This document shows, piece after piece, positions 22,068 through 31,989 of a DNA stretch of 64,000 nucleotides. The position numbers and the translations under genes were made by a program. This DNA is from Rebecca billardiae RCC1528 (Eukaryota > Haptophyta), in assembly GCA_965240325.2 (NCBI GenBank), contig OZ251231.1:2294001-2358000 (forward strand), written 5' to 3'. Each line of letters begins with the position of its first letter. Position 1 is the first letter of the stretch. The notes below the pieces were generated by a model that saw only the letters and a program-made list of their open reading frames with translations, was not told the DNA's origin and searched no databases.

Positions 22068-22842
22068 TGTCGGAGGAGTTGAAGAGCCCGAAACGACTGA
22101 GCTAAATCGGTTCGCGCGAACCGATTTAGCTCAGTCGTTTCGGGCTCTTCATTCCCTCAGACATAACCGTAAGTCTCCTGTGGGACACCCCGCGAGGGGC
22201 TGTAGTCCCGTCCAGTGTTCTGACGGATTTGTTGTCGAGGTTTTTCTCTCCCCGCCTGGTCTTTCCCAGGTGTTCCACCCTGCGTGCTCGTCTGCTCTGT
22301 GGCTTCGTAGAGACTCCGTCTTTTGTGGGCGGTGAGCCCTTCTTTAAGCGCTTTCGACCTCGCGAGAGCCTCGCGGCTCCGGGGGGGAATGAAAACGCGA
22401 GGCGGAGTCGGCAAAACGAACGAAAAAGAGGGGAGCACGAAGAAGATGACCGACAAAGAAAGACGACAGAAAAACGAGCACGGTACGCGACGCGCAACCT
22501 CCGGGTACAGTCGCCCGGGTGAACAACAAAGACACAAAAAGAGCCTCACAAAGCCACAGCAGCAAAAGAAGGGCTCACCGCCCACAAAAGACGGAGTCTC
22601 TACGAAGCCACAGAGCAGACGAGCACGCAGGGTGGAACACCTGGGAGAGACCAGGCGGGGAGAGAAAAACCTCGACAACAAATCCGTCAGAACACTGGAC
22701 AGGACTACAGCCCCTCGCGGGGTGTCCAACAGGAGACTTACGGTTATGTCGGAGGAGTTGAAGAGCCCGAAACGACTGAGCTAAATCGGTTCGCGCGAAC
22801 CGATTTAGCTCAGTCGTTTCGGGCTCTTCAACTCCTCCGACA
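22068..22842. mobile_element. Inverted-repeat element with palindromic ends
   Basis: Arms 22068-22344 and 22565-22842 (277/278 bp) are inverted copies with only a few mismatches, around a 220-bp purine-rich centre. The outer 96 bp of each arm is itself a palindrome centred on TTCGCGCGAA. The right one (22747-22842) is perfect with no spacer. The left one (22068-22163) differs only in its last bases. The interior arms (for example ATAACCGTAAGTCTCCTGT, CCCAGGTGTTCCACCCTGCG) have no similarity to the surrounding genes. No open frame in the element resembles a known transposase. It may be a foldback transposon or an integrated hairpin-ended replicon. Confidence 0.75.
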
Positions 22843-23225
22843 ATATCCCCGGAGCCCAGGCGGCCCACGACAAGGTCAAGTTAATTATACTGTATACTGC
22901 GACTGAGTCTGACAACCATCGCTCCGACTGCCAATGTGAGTTCTCATCATCGGCGTCACCATACACCATTCTCTCCCCAGCTGCCCGGCAGGAACTGACG
23001 AGGATCATCGGTACGACAAGGCCGCCGGTGACGTATCCGATGAATGACTGCTGCTCTGTCGACTGTCTAGTGAGTCTCCCGGTCGTACGTACCAGTCTGC
23101 TGAGGATGTGACTCGAGTGCCACGGGTCCACGACTTCGGTCCGAGCACCGATATGAAGCAGGCTGCAGCGCATTAAATACTCCGCGTGTCCAGCGGCAGG
23201 CAGGCGCTCCCCCCGTCTCGGCAGA
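22843..23225. other. Intergenic, no gene seen
   Basis: Lies between the palindromic element and the 3' end of the oxidoreductase gene. Moderate GC and no convincing frame. Confidence 0.4.
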
Positions 23226-24422
23226 TTACAATGTGTGCTCGCTACCGCTCACCTCATCCCCACCGATCCGAACGATCACCTTGCCCGGTGCATGCCCAGA
23301 ACGCACTCGCTCGTGGGCGGTGGCAATGCCATCGAGCGGCAGCTCCTCGCCCACGATGGGCTTCACCTTGCCCGCGTCGACCAGGGAGGCGATCTCGCGC
23401 AGCACAGCCCCGCCTGGGTGGACAAATACTTGGTGGAAGCGGACGGCGCCTGGCAAGAGCCGCGTCACCACCGAGCGCAGCGCGCCACCGAGGATGCGCT
23501 CGACGCGCGCCTCGGGAATCGCCAATCTCAGCGGATCCCGCTGCGTCGGCTCGAGGCCCCAGCTCGAAGAGGCTACGCGCACGTAGTGCCCGCCTGGCCG
23601 CAGCACGCGGCCCGAGCCCAGCGTGCGCTCTTCGTACAGGTACGAGAGCACGTCGACGACGAGCTCGACGGCGTTCGGCCCGAGCGCGCGCTCGAGCGCG
23701 GCCTCAAACGGCTCGGCCGCATAGTCCAGCACCAGCTCCGCGCCGAGCGCGCGCACACGCGCCGCGCTGGCGGCGGAGCACGTGGCGGCGACCCGCATCC
23801 CGAGAACGTGCGCGCAGTACTGCACGGCGAATGAGCCGACGCCGCCGCTCCCAGCCTGCACGAGCGCCCACTTGCCCGACGTCTGGCCGCCAAGCGCGGC
23901 CACCACCGGCTGCAGGCCCTCCACGACCGTCAGCCCAGCCATCGGCAGCGCGGCAGCGTGCGTGAGGCTGCACGAGGTGGGCGCGCGGGCGACGAGGCGC
24001 TGGTCGACGGCAGCATACTCGGCGGCCGAGCCCCACGTCGCACCGAGTAGAGGCATCATCGCAAAGACGCGATCGCCCGGCGCAAAGCCTGAGTCGGCCG
24101 GCGCGCTCACAACCGTGCCCGAGAGGTCGGTGCCGGGAATCTTCGGGAGCGGGAAGTAGGCGGCTGGGATGGCGTTCTCGCGCATCTTGATGTCGACTGG
24201 GTTGATACCGGCCGCGGCGACCCTGATCAGCACCTGGCTCTCGACCGGCAGCGGGCGGGGCACGCGCCCAACCTGCATGACCGATGCGTCACCATGGGCC
24301 GTGTACGAGCACGCCAGCATCGACTGCGACGGGTCTTCCAATGCGCGTGGGAAGAAGCGGTGGCTCAGGAACGGGCGTAACGGGAGGCGGACACGCCCTC
24401 GATCGTTGTAGAGGACGGACAT
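23226..24422 (-). CDS. Medium-chain dehydrogenase/reductase, quinone oxidoreductase-like
   Basis: 398 residues from ATG 24422, intronless. It is a zinc-independent MDR enzyme that should use NADPH. The N-terminal GroES-like fold shows 'VLIRVAAAGINPVDIKMRE', 'PLPKIPGTDLSGTVV' and 'FAPGDRVFAMM'. The Rossmann fold shows 'ALVQAGSGGVGSFAVQ' (AxxGGVG) and 'GGHYVRVASS'. The C-terminus 'VFVHPGGAVLREIASLVDAGKVKPIVGEELPLDGIATAHERV' and 'PGKVIVRI' is typical. Catalytic zinc ligands of alcohol dehydrogenases are absent. The first ~35 residues (RGRVRLPLRPFLSHRFFPRA) are Arg-rich without acids and could be a mitochondrial presequence. RTN4IP1-like and plastid-envelope reductases are the nearest family types; the substrate is unknown. 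Divergent from the F-box gene. Confidence 0.88.
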   Translation of the reverse strand: MSVLYNDRGRVRLPLRPFLSHRFFPRALEDPSQSMLACSYTAHGDASVMQVGRVPRPLPVESQVLIRVAAAGINPVDIKMRENAIPAAYFPLPKIPGTDLSGTVVSAPADSGFAPGDRVFAMMPLLGATWGSAAEYAAVDQRLVARAPTSCSLTHAAALPMAGLTVVEGLQPVVAALGGQTSGKWALVQAGSGGVGSFAVQYCAHVLGMRVAATCSAASAARVRALGAELVLDYAAEPFEAALERALGPNAVELVVDVLSYLYEERTLGSGRVLRPGGHYVRVASSSWGLEPTQRDPLRLAIPEARVERILGGALRSVVTRLLPGAVRFHQVFVHPGGAVLREIASLVDAGKVKPIVGEELPLDGIATAHERVRSGHAPGKVIVRIGGDEVSGSEHTL

Positions 24423-24734
24423 ACCCTGCACCGCGGCCAGCCAGGCCCGCGTCGCGCGCCGGACTGGCGTGATGGCGGCCGGCGAGTCGGAACGGGAGTG
24501 GTCCTGTGGACGGTCAGCTACTCAGCTCACGAGCTTCTCTGCTTCCGGATCCAGGAACAAACCACCGGACATGTTCGGCCAACGACTTCCAAACAGGGGT
24601 TGGTCAGCAAGCAGTGTCAAGTACTGTCAACGGTCTTCGCCTGCGCCTCCCGCCGCCACACGCAGCTGCACTCAAGCTGTAGGCGTACCGCCGCGCCGCA
24701 CGTCATCACCACCGGGGCAAGACACAAGCTCGCG
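24423..24734. promoter_or_regulatory. Shared upstream region of MDR (-) and F-box (+) genes
   Basis: 312 bp between start codons. No TATA box is obvious. The F-box frame is open back to about 24498, so its true start could lie further upstream and shorten this region. Confidence 0.35.
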
Positions 24735-25655
24735 ATGATCCTGGACATGATCCTTGCGAAGCGTCAGCGTATTCTCTACGCGTCTTCTCACCACCTCGGC
24801 CAAGTCTCCGCCGCACGCGGCACGATCGGCTCGCTCGACGAGGACGCGCTCCTCGAGATCTTCAAGTTCCTCAGTGAGCCACGAACCCTCCTTGCCGCCA
24901 CGCAAGTGTGCAGCGCGTGGCGTCGCGTGGCAACCAAGCACAGCACTCGCCTCTGGTGCCACATGGATGTGTACATCAACTCGCTGGTGAAGTGTCGTGG
25001 TGAGGAACGTGCGTTGGTGACGCACATGCTCAATGTGGACGCCAAGCCGCGGACGATCGTTCTTCATGACCGCCACGGCAAGCTCGGCCACGACGCTGCG
25101 GCGCATTTGCTGAGCGGCCTGCCACTTCTTGCGCCCTCGCTCGTAAACCTTTCCATCCAGGAATGCGATCTACCTCCGTCTGGCGTGCAGATGTTCATTC
25201 GCGCGCTGCCGACGCTCCGCGGGCACTTGGAGGCCCTTGATCTCACAGGTGTCCCGATGAGCAACGAGGCCGCCGCGGACTTCTTCCGTGAACTGCCTGG
25301 GCTTGGCCAGTCGCTGCAGGAGCTCTCGTTGAGGGGCACGGGCATCGGCGACCAGGCAGTCATCGCTCTCGCAAAAGTGTTGCCGAATTTTGGCATTCGG
25401 ATGCGTCAACTCGACCTTGGCGAAAACACGATCGGGCCCCGTGGTGGTATGGCCCTCGCGCGCTCGCTCCCGTCGCTCCGTGCTCTAGAGCATCTAGACC
25501 TGTACGACAACCCATACACCACTCCGAGCAGTTCCGAATTCGATCTCAAGGCGATCGAGGCCGTTCGCCGCGCGTGCTCGTCCAGTTTTTGCAACGTGAT
25601 CCAAGACGCTGAAGACGTAGACGAATCCTACGGATGTGATGGGTGCTGCTGTTGA
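24735..25655 (+). CDS. F-box protein with leucine-rich repeats
   Basis: 306 residues from ATG 24735 (MILDMILAKRQRIL), intronless. The F-box is at residues ~33-76: 'GSLDEDALLEIFKFLSEPRTLLAATQVCSAWRRVATKHSTRLW'. It is followed by ribonuclease-inhibitor-type LRRs (~115-270), including 'LVNLSIQECDLPPSGVQMF', 'LEALDLTGVPMSNEAA', 'LQELSLRGTGIGDQAV' and 'MRQLDLGENTIGPRGGMAL'. F-box/LRR proteins recruit substrates to SCF (Skp1-Cul1) ubiquitin ligases; the substrate is not predictable. It ends in a Cys-rich tail (GCDGCCC), which might be lipid-modified or bind metal. GC and codon bias are milder than in neighbouring genes. Confidence 0.88.
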   Translation: MILDMILAKRQRILYASSHHLGQVSAARGTIGSLDEDALLEIFKFLSEPRTLLAATQVCSAWRRVATKHSTRLWCHMDVYINSLVKCRGEERALVTHMLNVDAKPRTIVLHDRHGKLGHDAAAHLLSGLPLLAPSLVNLSIQECDLPPSGVQMFIRALPTLRGHLEALDLTGVPMSNEAAADFFRELPGLGQSLQELSLRGTGIGDQAVIALAKVLPNFGIRMRQLDLGENTIGPRGGMALARSLPSLRALEHLDLYDNPYTTPSSSEFDLKAIEAVRRACSSSFCNVIQDAEDVDESYGCDGCCC

Positions 25656-26245
25656 TACTTGATGCGGTCGATGATGCACATGTGAGATGATGGTCAAAGG
25701 TCACAGGTGTAGTGCGCTGCATCTGGTCCCATCAGGAGCAATTGTGATCCGACACTGCCAGCGTCGCGGCTCGACTGGTGTTAGCAGCATGCTAGCTAGA
25801 GTCGTCTGTTATAAATATTTTCCTATTCCTCATCGTTCCTGCCAGTCGCGTGCTGCCGCGGACAAACTACATGTCCGGTAGTGGCACCGCTGACGCTGCG
25901 CAGCAGCCAACGACAGGCCCAGCCCGCGCATGTACTTGTCATCACAAGGTCGCTCTTCGTTCATCTACTCGTCGTGCCGTGTTCACTACAGTTTACTATG
26001 ATTTAACGTGCACACTTGGTTAAGGCGTGATTAACGCCATCCAACACTGCACAAAGTAATAAACGCGGTGCGCGGGTGAAAAATGCAGCCGCTCGTGCGA
26101 TCGAACGAATATCAAATTCGATCTATACGCTGCCACACGTGTACGCGCGCCGCTCGAGTAATAACTAATAGCTCGGCGACGCGCGCCGGACGGCCGGTAC
26201 GGCGGTTAGGCAGTGGTGGTTATGCGTGTGTGTGTGTATATATAT
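25656..26245. other. Intergenic, no gene seen
   Basis: Moderate-GC sequence between the F-box gene and the retrotransposon. It ends in a TG/TA microsatellite (26226-26245) that supplied the insertion site of the LTR element. Confidence 0.5.
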
Positions 26246-27196
26246 TGTTGAGCTGACGAGGCCAGGGGCGCGCATCTCAGCAGATGGCGTCGCCGGCGGT
26301 GAGTCAGGGCCGGTGCTGCAGCAGGCAGACCGGCGGCGCAGCTGCTGCAGAGCAGCAGTGCGGATGAACTGGCACAGTCTGGGGCACGCATCTCAGCAGA
26401 TGGCGTTGCCGCTGGGGTGTCAGGGCTGGCGCCGCATCAGGCGGGCCGGCAGCAGCAGCTGCTGCGGAGCAGTGGCTGGCAGCGCGCGCGTCCAGGACGC
26501 GCGCGGCAGCAGACGCGCGAGCGCGGAGCAGCGCGGGCGCAGCGGCGCGGGCGCGGAGCAGCGCGGGCGCAGCGGCGCGGGAGCGCGGAGCAGCGCGGGG
26601 CGCGCGGAGCAGCGCGGGCAGCGCGGAGCAGCGCGGAGCAGCGCGGAGCAGCGCGGAGCGCGCGGAGCAGCGCGGAGCAGCGCGGAGCAGCGCGGAGCAG
26701 CGCGGAGCAGCGCGGAGCAGCGCGGAGCAGCGCGGAGCAGCGCGGAGCAGCGCGGAGCAGCGCGGAGCAGCGCGGAGCAGCGCGGAGCAGCGCGGAGCAG
26801 CGCGGAGCAGCGCGGAGCAGCGCGGAGCAGCGCGGGCGTCATGCTGGTACACTGGATTTGTCCAAGGAAAGCAGGTGAGCAGCACCGGACATGGACGAGA
26901 AGCAGTGGTACAAAGTTGAGCGGCAACAGGACGGACGGTGCGATCGCCGATTGGCTGATCGCGGCAAAATCTGGGTAAGTCGGCACGGCGATGATACTAC
27001 CGCCCCGAGCCCAGGAGCGATCGGAGCTCGATCGCTGTTTTGGCCCGGCGCAAGAGCGCCGGAAATAAGGGCCAGGTTCAGAGGCTTGAGAGCTGATGAG
27101 ATCGCGAGGCATGTGATCCTCGCGGTGGCGTCCGTCCTGTCGTGCGCGGTGAGCTTTTAGCAGGGCTCGAGACGCTCGGAGCTTGCGGTAATCCCA
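26246..27196 (+). repeat. 5' LTR with internal 10-bp tandem array
   Basis: 951 bp, TGTTG..CCCA. Positions ~26622-26835 hold about 20 tandem copies of GCGGAGCAGC, flanked by variant units with GCGGGC. Translations over this array are artefactual AARSSAEQRG repeats. Confidence 0.9.
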
Positions 27197-27887
27197 ATAT
27201 GCGCGCAGCAACCCCAGGGAGGGAGTTGTCCGCACTGTCCTTTCTCATCGATTGGGCTGATGGGCACGAGCGGCCGCGGTTGCAGGATGGGCGGAACGAG
27301 GAACTCTGGCGTCGCATGGAATGCAGCAGAGGTTCCTGGCCGAGAGCGCGGGCAAACTGGCGACGCTCTCGATGGGGCATGGCGCTACGATGCCAGGGAT
27401 CATCGGCATCATCTTCGCGCATGGCCCGGACGCGGAACTTCGCGTCGATTGGGAGGAACAGTACCTGTCGGTGATGAGCCCGACACGACAGCCTCCCGGA
27501 AGCTCACGATTGGATCTGAGCGGATGCAGCTGGTGCAGGAGAACTACTGCGTGCAGCGGCGGATGACTGAGCAGCGCTACTGGCACGATCGGCGCGAGCA
27601 CGCACCCCGAGCGCCGGGTGGCTGCACGGCAGCTGACGGCGGCGACGGCGGGCTCGGCGATCTACTCGGAGGGGCTGGCTCATCAACCTGTCCGGTGGTC
27701 TAGGGCACCGGATGGCGGCTGGCAGCTGGACTGGGTTTTGCGGTCCGGCTGGCACGGCTGGCACGACCGGACTGGACACAGGTCCGGCGGTTGGCACACC
27801 CGGATCTATCGGAATCGTCCGGGTGGAATCTGGCGACACGAGCGCCGTTACGGCGGCGGGCAGTGCTTGGCACTGGTCCTACGCCGG

Positions 27888-28165
27888 CAGCTGACGCGAG
27901 GCGCAGCTGGCAGTGCCACCGAGATGGCGGCGCTGGCGCGACTGTTGAGTCGCGGGAATCGCGCGCGCGCGAGGCGCGAGCGCGGGATCATGACGGGGCG
28001 GCGCAGCGGTGCCGAGACTACGTCTGCAGCTGACGCGAGGCGCAGCTGGCAGTGCCGCCGAGACGGCGGCGCTGGCGCGATCTTTGAGTCGCGGTATCCG
28101 CGCGCGCGCAAGGCGCGAGTGCGGGGTGACGGCGGGGCAGTGCATGGCACTCGGCCCACGCCGGG
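27888..28165 (+). repeat. 139-bp tandem duplication inside the retrotransposon
   Basis: CAGCTGACGCGAGGCGCAGC starts at 27888 and again at 28027. The two units stay aligned through GGCGGCGCTGGCGCGA and GAGTCGCGG, with substitutions. A further partial copy (GGCAGTGC.TGGCACT) precedes and follows them. Confidence 0.75.
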
Positions 28166-28717
28166 AGGTTCAGCTCGATTCCATGCTGCGGGCCGAGATC
28201 ATTCGGCGGCAGGTGGGGACCCGACGCTGAGGCGTCGGAAGCACACGCACGGCGCAGGACGCCGGTGCGGCGTGTGTGCGCGCAGCAGCGCGCGGCAGTG
28301 GCTCGGCGGCGCTGGGCGCACCGAACCAGGTGGTCGTACGCCCGGTGGTGGCGGCGGCACCCACACGTCCACGCACGAAGCTCATCGCCTGGCTCAGGCG
28401 GCGGTGGCGACGGCGGGGATCGTGGCGGCGGCCAAGACGGCGGAGAGATACCGACTGGCTGCGAGGGCGGAGGAGGCAGCGGCGGCGGCGATCAGCGCGC
28501 GCCGCGCGCGGAGCAGCTCCGTGGCTTCAACGTACTCTGGTACGTATGTCGTGTAGACGACGGACGTCTCTTCACTTGCGTGACGTACGCATCGACGAGA
28601 CCGACCTGGTCGAGGGGGGGCACTCGTCGCTGGGCGCACCTGACGGTGGCGCGTACGTGGGTGATGGTGACGGCGCCGCGGTAAGCGGCGGACATCGTCC
28701 GGTCGGCGGTGACGCCG

Positions 28718-29350
28718 ACGGTGAGGACGAGGACGGCGACGGCGGCGAGCAGCCAGCCGACGCCGGGAATGACGACGCGACAGAGTTCGACGTCGGGTAC
28801 GACGACGACGCAGATGCGTCAACGTCGGGGCGCGGGCGCAGCAGCGTGGACGCGGGACAGCGCGGGTGCAGCAGCGCGGGCGCACAGCCGTCGACGCCGA
28901 CGCCGCAGGGCGGGCGTGGCGGGACAGGCGCGTCGATGACGCAGCCGGGTCGGCAGGGTCAGATACCGCCGGCGGAATCACGGCGCGGGGCCGCAGCAGA
29001 TGCTGGCGGGCCGCCGCGCGGCGCAGGACGATGACGGCGACGGCGGCGAGCCGCCGGCCGACGCCGGTGACGACGACGCGACGGAGTTCGACGTCAGGAA
29101 CGACGGCGACGCAGATGCGTCGGCGTCGGCGCGCGAGCGCGGCAGCGCGGACGCGGAACAGCGCACGGGCGCGGCAGCGCAGGCGCGGAACAGCGCGCGG
29201 GCGCAGCAGCGCGTGCGCACAGCCGTCGACGCCGACGCCGCAGGGCGGGCGTGGCGGAGCAGGCGCGTCAGTGACACAGCCTGGGTCGGCAGGGTCGGAT
29301 CCCGCCGACGGAATACCGGCGCGGGGCCGCAGCAGATGCTGGCGGGCCGC
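28718..29350 (+). repeat. ~310-bp tandem duplication inside the retrotransposon
   Basis: The block GACGGCGACGGCGGCGAGC..GACGACGCGACAGAGTTCGA..GCAGATGCGTC..GTCGACGCCGACGCCGCAGG..GGGGCCGCAGCAGATGCTGG occurs twice, starting near 28720 and 29030. A third, shorter and diverged repeat of its second half occupies ~29360-29560. Confidence 0.75.
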
Positions 29351-29644
29351 CGCGTAGCACAGGTGCGCGGGCGCAGCAGCGCGGGCGCGGGTCAGCGCGG
29401 GCGCAGCAGCGCGGGCGCACGGGCGCACAGCCGCCGATGCAGCAGGCCGGCGATCGGGGCGGTGCGGGCGCGCCATGGGCGCAGTCGCACTGGTGGTATG
29501 AGATACCACCGGCGCAACTTTGGCGCGGGACCGCCGCGCAGATGCGGGCGGGTTGCCGCGGGTCGCAGAGGCGATCGATGGCGGGCTCGAGCGATTCGGC
29601 ACGAACGCGAGCACGCGGATACGGCTGCCAGAGGCAGCGGCGCG

Positions 29645-30013
29645 CGCGAGGCTGACCGACGCGGACAAGGCGTTGGTTCAGCGCGCGGAGATTGACGAGC
29701 TCGACGACTTGCTCACTTTGGGTGACTCTGTTTGGTCTAACAACCCAGGGGAATCCGGGTGGAGGTCGACGGGTGGCTGCATCATTGTCTTCTACAATGG
29801 ATCGCCGGTGTCGTGGCACAGCAGCGGGCTGCAGGTTATGGCCCAGCTGAGCTCGACGGAGGCGGAGTACGTGGCGTGAGGTCAATGTACCACGCCGACA
29901 TCATGACGAAGGCGACGGACGACGCTGCTACGTTTGAGTGGCACGTCGACGCCATCATGGTGTGCGACACCCGACGCGCGCGCGATGAGCGGCGCTACTC
30001 GCTCGCGGCTATG
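29645..30013 (+). pseudogene. Copia RNase H remnant, frameshifted and truncated
   Basis: Frame 1 (to TGA 29877-29879) reads 'LTDADKALVQRAEIDELDDL', 'ESGWRSTGGCIIVFYNGSP' and 'LSSTEAEYVA'. The expected ~60 residues after STEAEY are missing, and the ADIxTK motif ('HADIMTKATDD') appears in a different frame about 10 codons downstream. RNase H normally degrades the RNA strand of the replication hybrid. This one is broken by a stop, a deletion and a frame change. Confidence 0.8.
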
Positions 30014-30028
30014 GCTGTCGAGGGGGGG

Positions 30029-30979
30029 TGTTGAGCTGACGAGGCCAGGGGCGCGCATCTCAGCAGATGGCGTCGCCGGCGGTGAGTCAGGGCCGGTGCT
30101 GCAGCAGGCAGACCGGCGGCGCAGCTGCTGCAGAGCAGCAGTGCGGATGAACTGGCACAGTCTGGGGCACGCATCTCAGCAGATGGCGTTGCCGCTGGGG
30201 TGTCAGGGCTGGCGCCGCATCAGGCGGGCCGGCAGCAGCAGCTGCTGCGGAGCAGTGGCTGGCAGCGCGCGCGTCCAGGACGCGCGCGGCAGCAGACGCG
30301 CGAGCGCGGAGCAGCGCGGGCGCAGCGGCGCGGGCGCGGAGCAGCGCGGGCGCAGCGGCGCGGGAGCGCGGAGCAGCGCGGGGCGCGCGGAGCAGCGCGG
30401 GCAGCGCGGAGCAGCGCGGAGCAGCGCGGAGCAGCGCGGAGCGCGCGGAGCAGCGCGGAGCAGCGCGGAGCAGCGCGGAGCAGCGCGGAGCAGCGCGGAG
30501 CAGCGCGGAGCAGCGCGGAGCAGCGCGGAGCAGCGCGGAGCAGCGCGGAGCAGCGCGGAGCAGCGCGGAGCAGCGCGGAGCAGCGCGGAGCAGCGCGGAG
30601 CAGCGCGGAGCAGCGCGGGCGTCATGCTGGTACACTGGATTTGTCCAAGGAAAGCAGGTGAGCAGCACCGGACATGGACGAGAAGCAGTGGTACAAAGTT
30701 GAGCGGCAACAGGACGGACGGTGCGATCGCCGATTGGCTGATCGCGGCAAAATCTGGGTAAGTCGGCACGGCGATGATACTACCGCCCCGAGCCCAGGAG
30801 CGATCGGAGCTCGATCGCTGTTTTGGCCCGGCGCAAGAGCGCCGGAAATAAGGGCCAGGTTCAGAGGCTTGAGAGCTGATGAGATCGCGAGGCATGTGAT
30901 CCTCGCGGTGGCGTCCGTCCTGTCGTGCGCGGTGAGCTTTTAGCAGGGCTCGAGACGCTCGGAGCTTGCGGTAATCCCA
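30029..30979 (+). repeat. 3' LTR with internal 10-bp tandem array
   Basis: Same length as the 5' LTR and no difference noticed by eye, including the number of GCGGAGCAGC units (~30405-30618). Identity of a fast-evolving array points to recent insertion. Confidence 0.9.
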
Positions 30980-31495
30980 ATATATATGTATATTCGCGTC
31001 GTTATAGGTGATGTCACGTCGTACCCGGGGGTCCAGGGCGTCAGCGGCACGGTACCGCGAGACAGAGACTGCTCCGTGATGACTGCGCCACTCGTCATCT
31101 GTGACTGACACTGCTGTGACCTTACTCTCATCGGATCGGTAGACGGTAGTCACTGAGTCACCCCACCCGTCCGACTTGACACGCCGCCGGGTACTGATGA
31201 GACTCATGCTGACGACTGCTAGTGTGAGCGCGGTCGTCCCGCGCGCCGCAATGGCATCATCATGCAGTGCATATCATCTGATGAGCACTGACTGAGACGC
31301 GCTGATGCTAGCAGTTTATGGCGCGACCTAATGCCGGATTGAGACATTCGTCGTATACTACTACAGCTAGTATAGCAGGCGCGTTATCATCACCGACCGC
31401 CGGGGGCGACCAATATAGGCGATATCGACTGCTATATAATATATATATAGCGTATGAATAAGCGTTCGTCAGTCACTCGGGCGTCGGCGGATCAA
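30980..31495. other. Intergenic, no gene seen
   Basis: Moderate GC, several TATATATA tracts, no convincing frame. Confidence 0.4.
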
Positions 31496-31783
31496 TATTG
31501 GCCCGCGGTGCAGGGCGGAGCGCGCAGCGTGGAGCCCGCTCCGTGGGCCCTAACCACGTTTCAAAAAGATCTTTGATCAAAGAAAAAAGGGATGGGCTGC
31601 CATGGGGGACGATTTTCAGGGCTGGAGGAGACCGAGTTTCGAATTTTGAGACCGCAAGAGACATCCATTGCAGCGAGAAATGGACGCTGTCCGCTCTTTT
31701 GATAGTCAGAGGAATCAACGAAACCCACGTCCAAGTGTGCGAGGGTGGGTAATTGTGGGTAGACTGTGACCATAGTAAATGAT
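31496..31783 (+). repeat. Dispersed repeat Rep-B, copy 2
   Basis: Starts TTGGCCCGCGGTGCAGGGCGG, with a 12-bp insertion (TGGGCTGCCATG) before GGGGGACGATTTTCAGGG. Its 3' half (GGAATCAACGAAACCCACGT, GGGTAATTGTGGGTAGACTG, TGACCATAGTAAA) matches the copy ending at 39224, so the full element is about 285 bp. Confidence 0.8.
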
Positions 31784-31989
31784 CGGCTACGCCGATCTTC
31801 GGGTAGTGAACAACGAAGTTGATGGCGCACGGCCCTGGTAGTTGTCGCGTTCTTCACCGCCAATCACTACGATGCGCGCGCCCGGCGCGTCCGGCCGTGC
31901 AGGAGGCGCGGGCGCGAGTAATCGACTCGATCGACGGCCTCGGGGGGCTGGGCCGTGTCGAACTCGACGCGCAGCAGCCGCAGCGCCTC

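Larger units (their letters stand above)
26246..30979 (+). mobile_element. Ty1/copia-type LTR retrotransposon, internally deleted
   Basis: Two 951-bp direct repeats (26246-27196, 30029-30979) begin TGTTG and end CCCA. The 3' LTR is preceded by a polypurine tract (AGGGGGGG, 30021-30028). TATAT/ATATA flanks on both sides are consistent with a 5-bp target duplication in a TA-rich site. The coding remnant before the 3' LTR shows copia RNase H hallmarks 'GWRSTGGCIIVFYNGSPVSW' and 'QLSSTEAEYVA', then, in another frame, 'HADIMTKA' (ADIxTK). No protease, integrase or reverse transcriptase was recognised in the ~2.8-kb interior, so the copy is non-autonomous. Confidence 0.85.

Noticed and set aside
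22068-22163. tRNA-like GGTTCGCGCGAACC core
   Set aside because: It is the centre of a palindrome; no acceptor stem, anticodon arm or CCA-compatible fold could be drawn.
26417-26878. Repetitive frames (AARSSAEQRG repeats) in both LTRs
   Set aside because: Translations of the GCGGAGCAGC tandem array; open in several frames because the 10-bp unit contains no stop.
28718-29560. Regularly spaced repeats that could suggest a CRISPR array
   Set aside because: Units are ~310 bp direct duplications in a eukaryotic retrotransposon, with no short repeat-spacer pattern.
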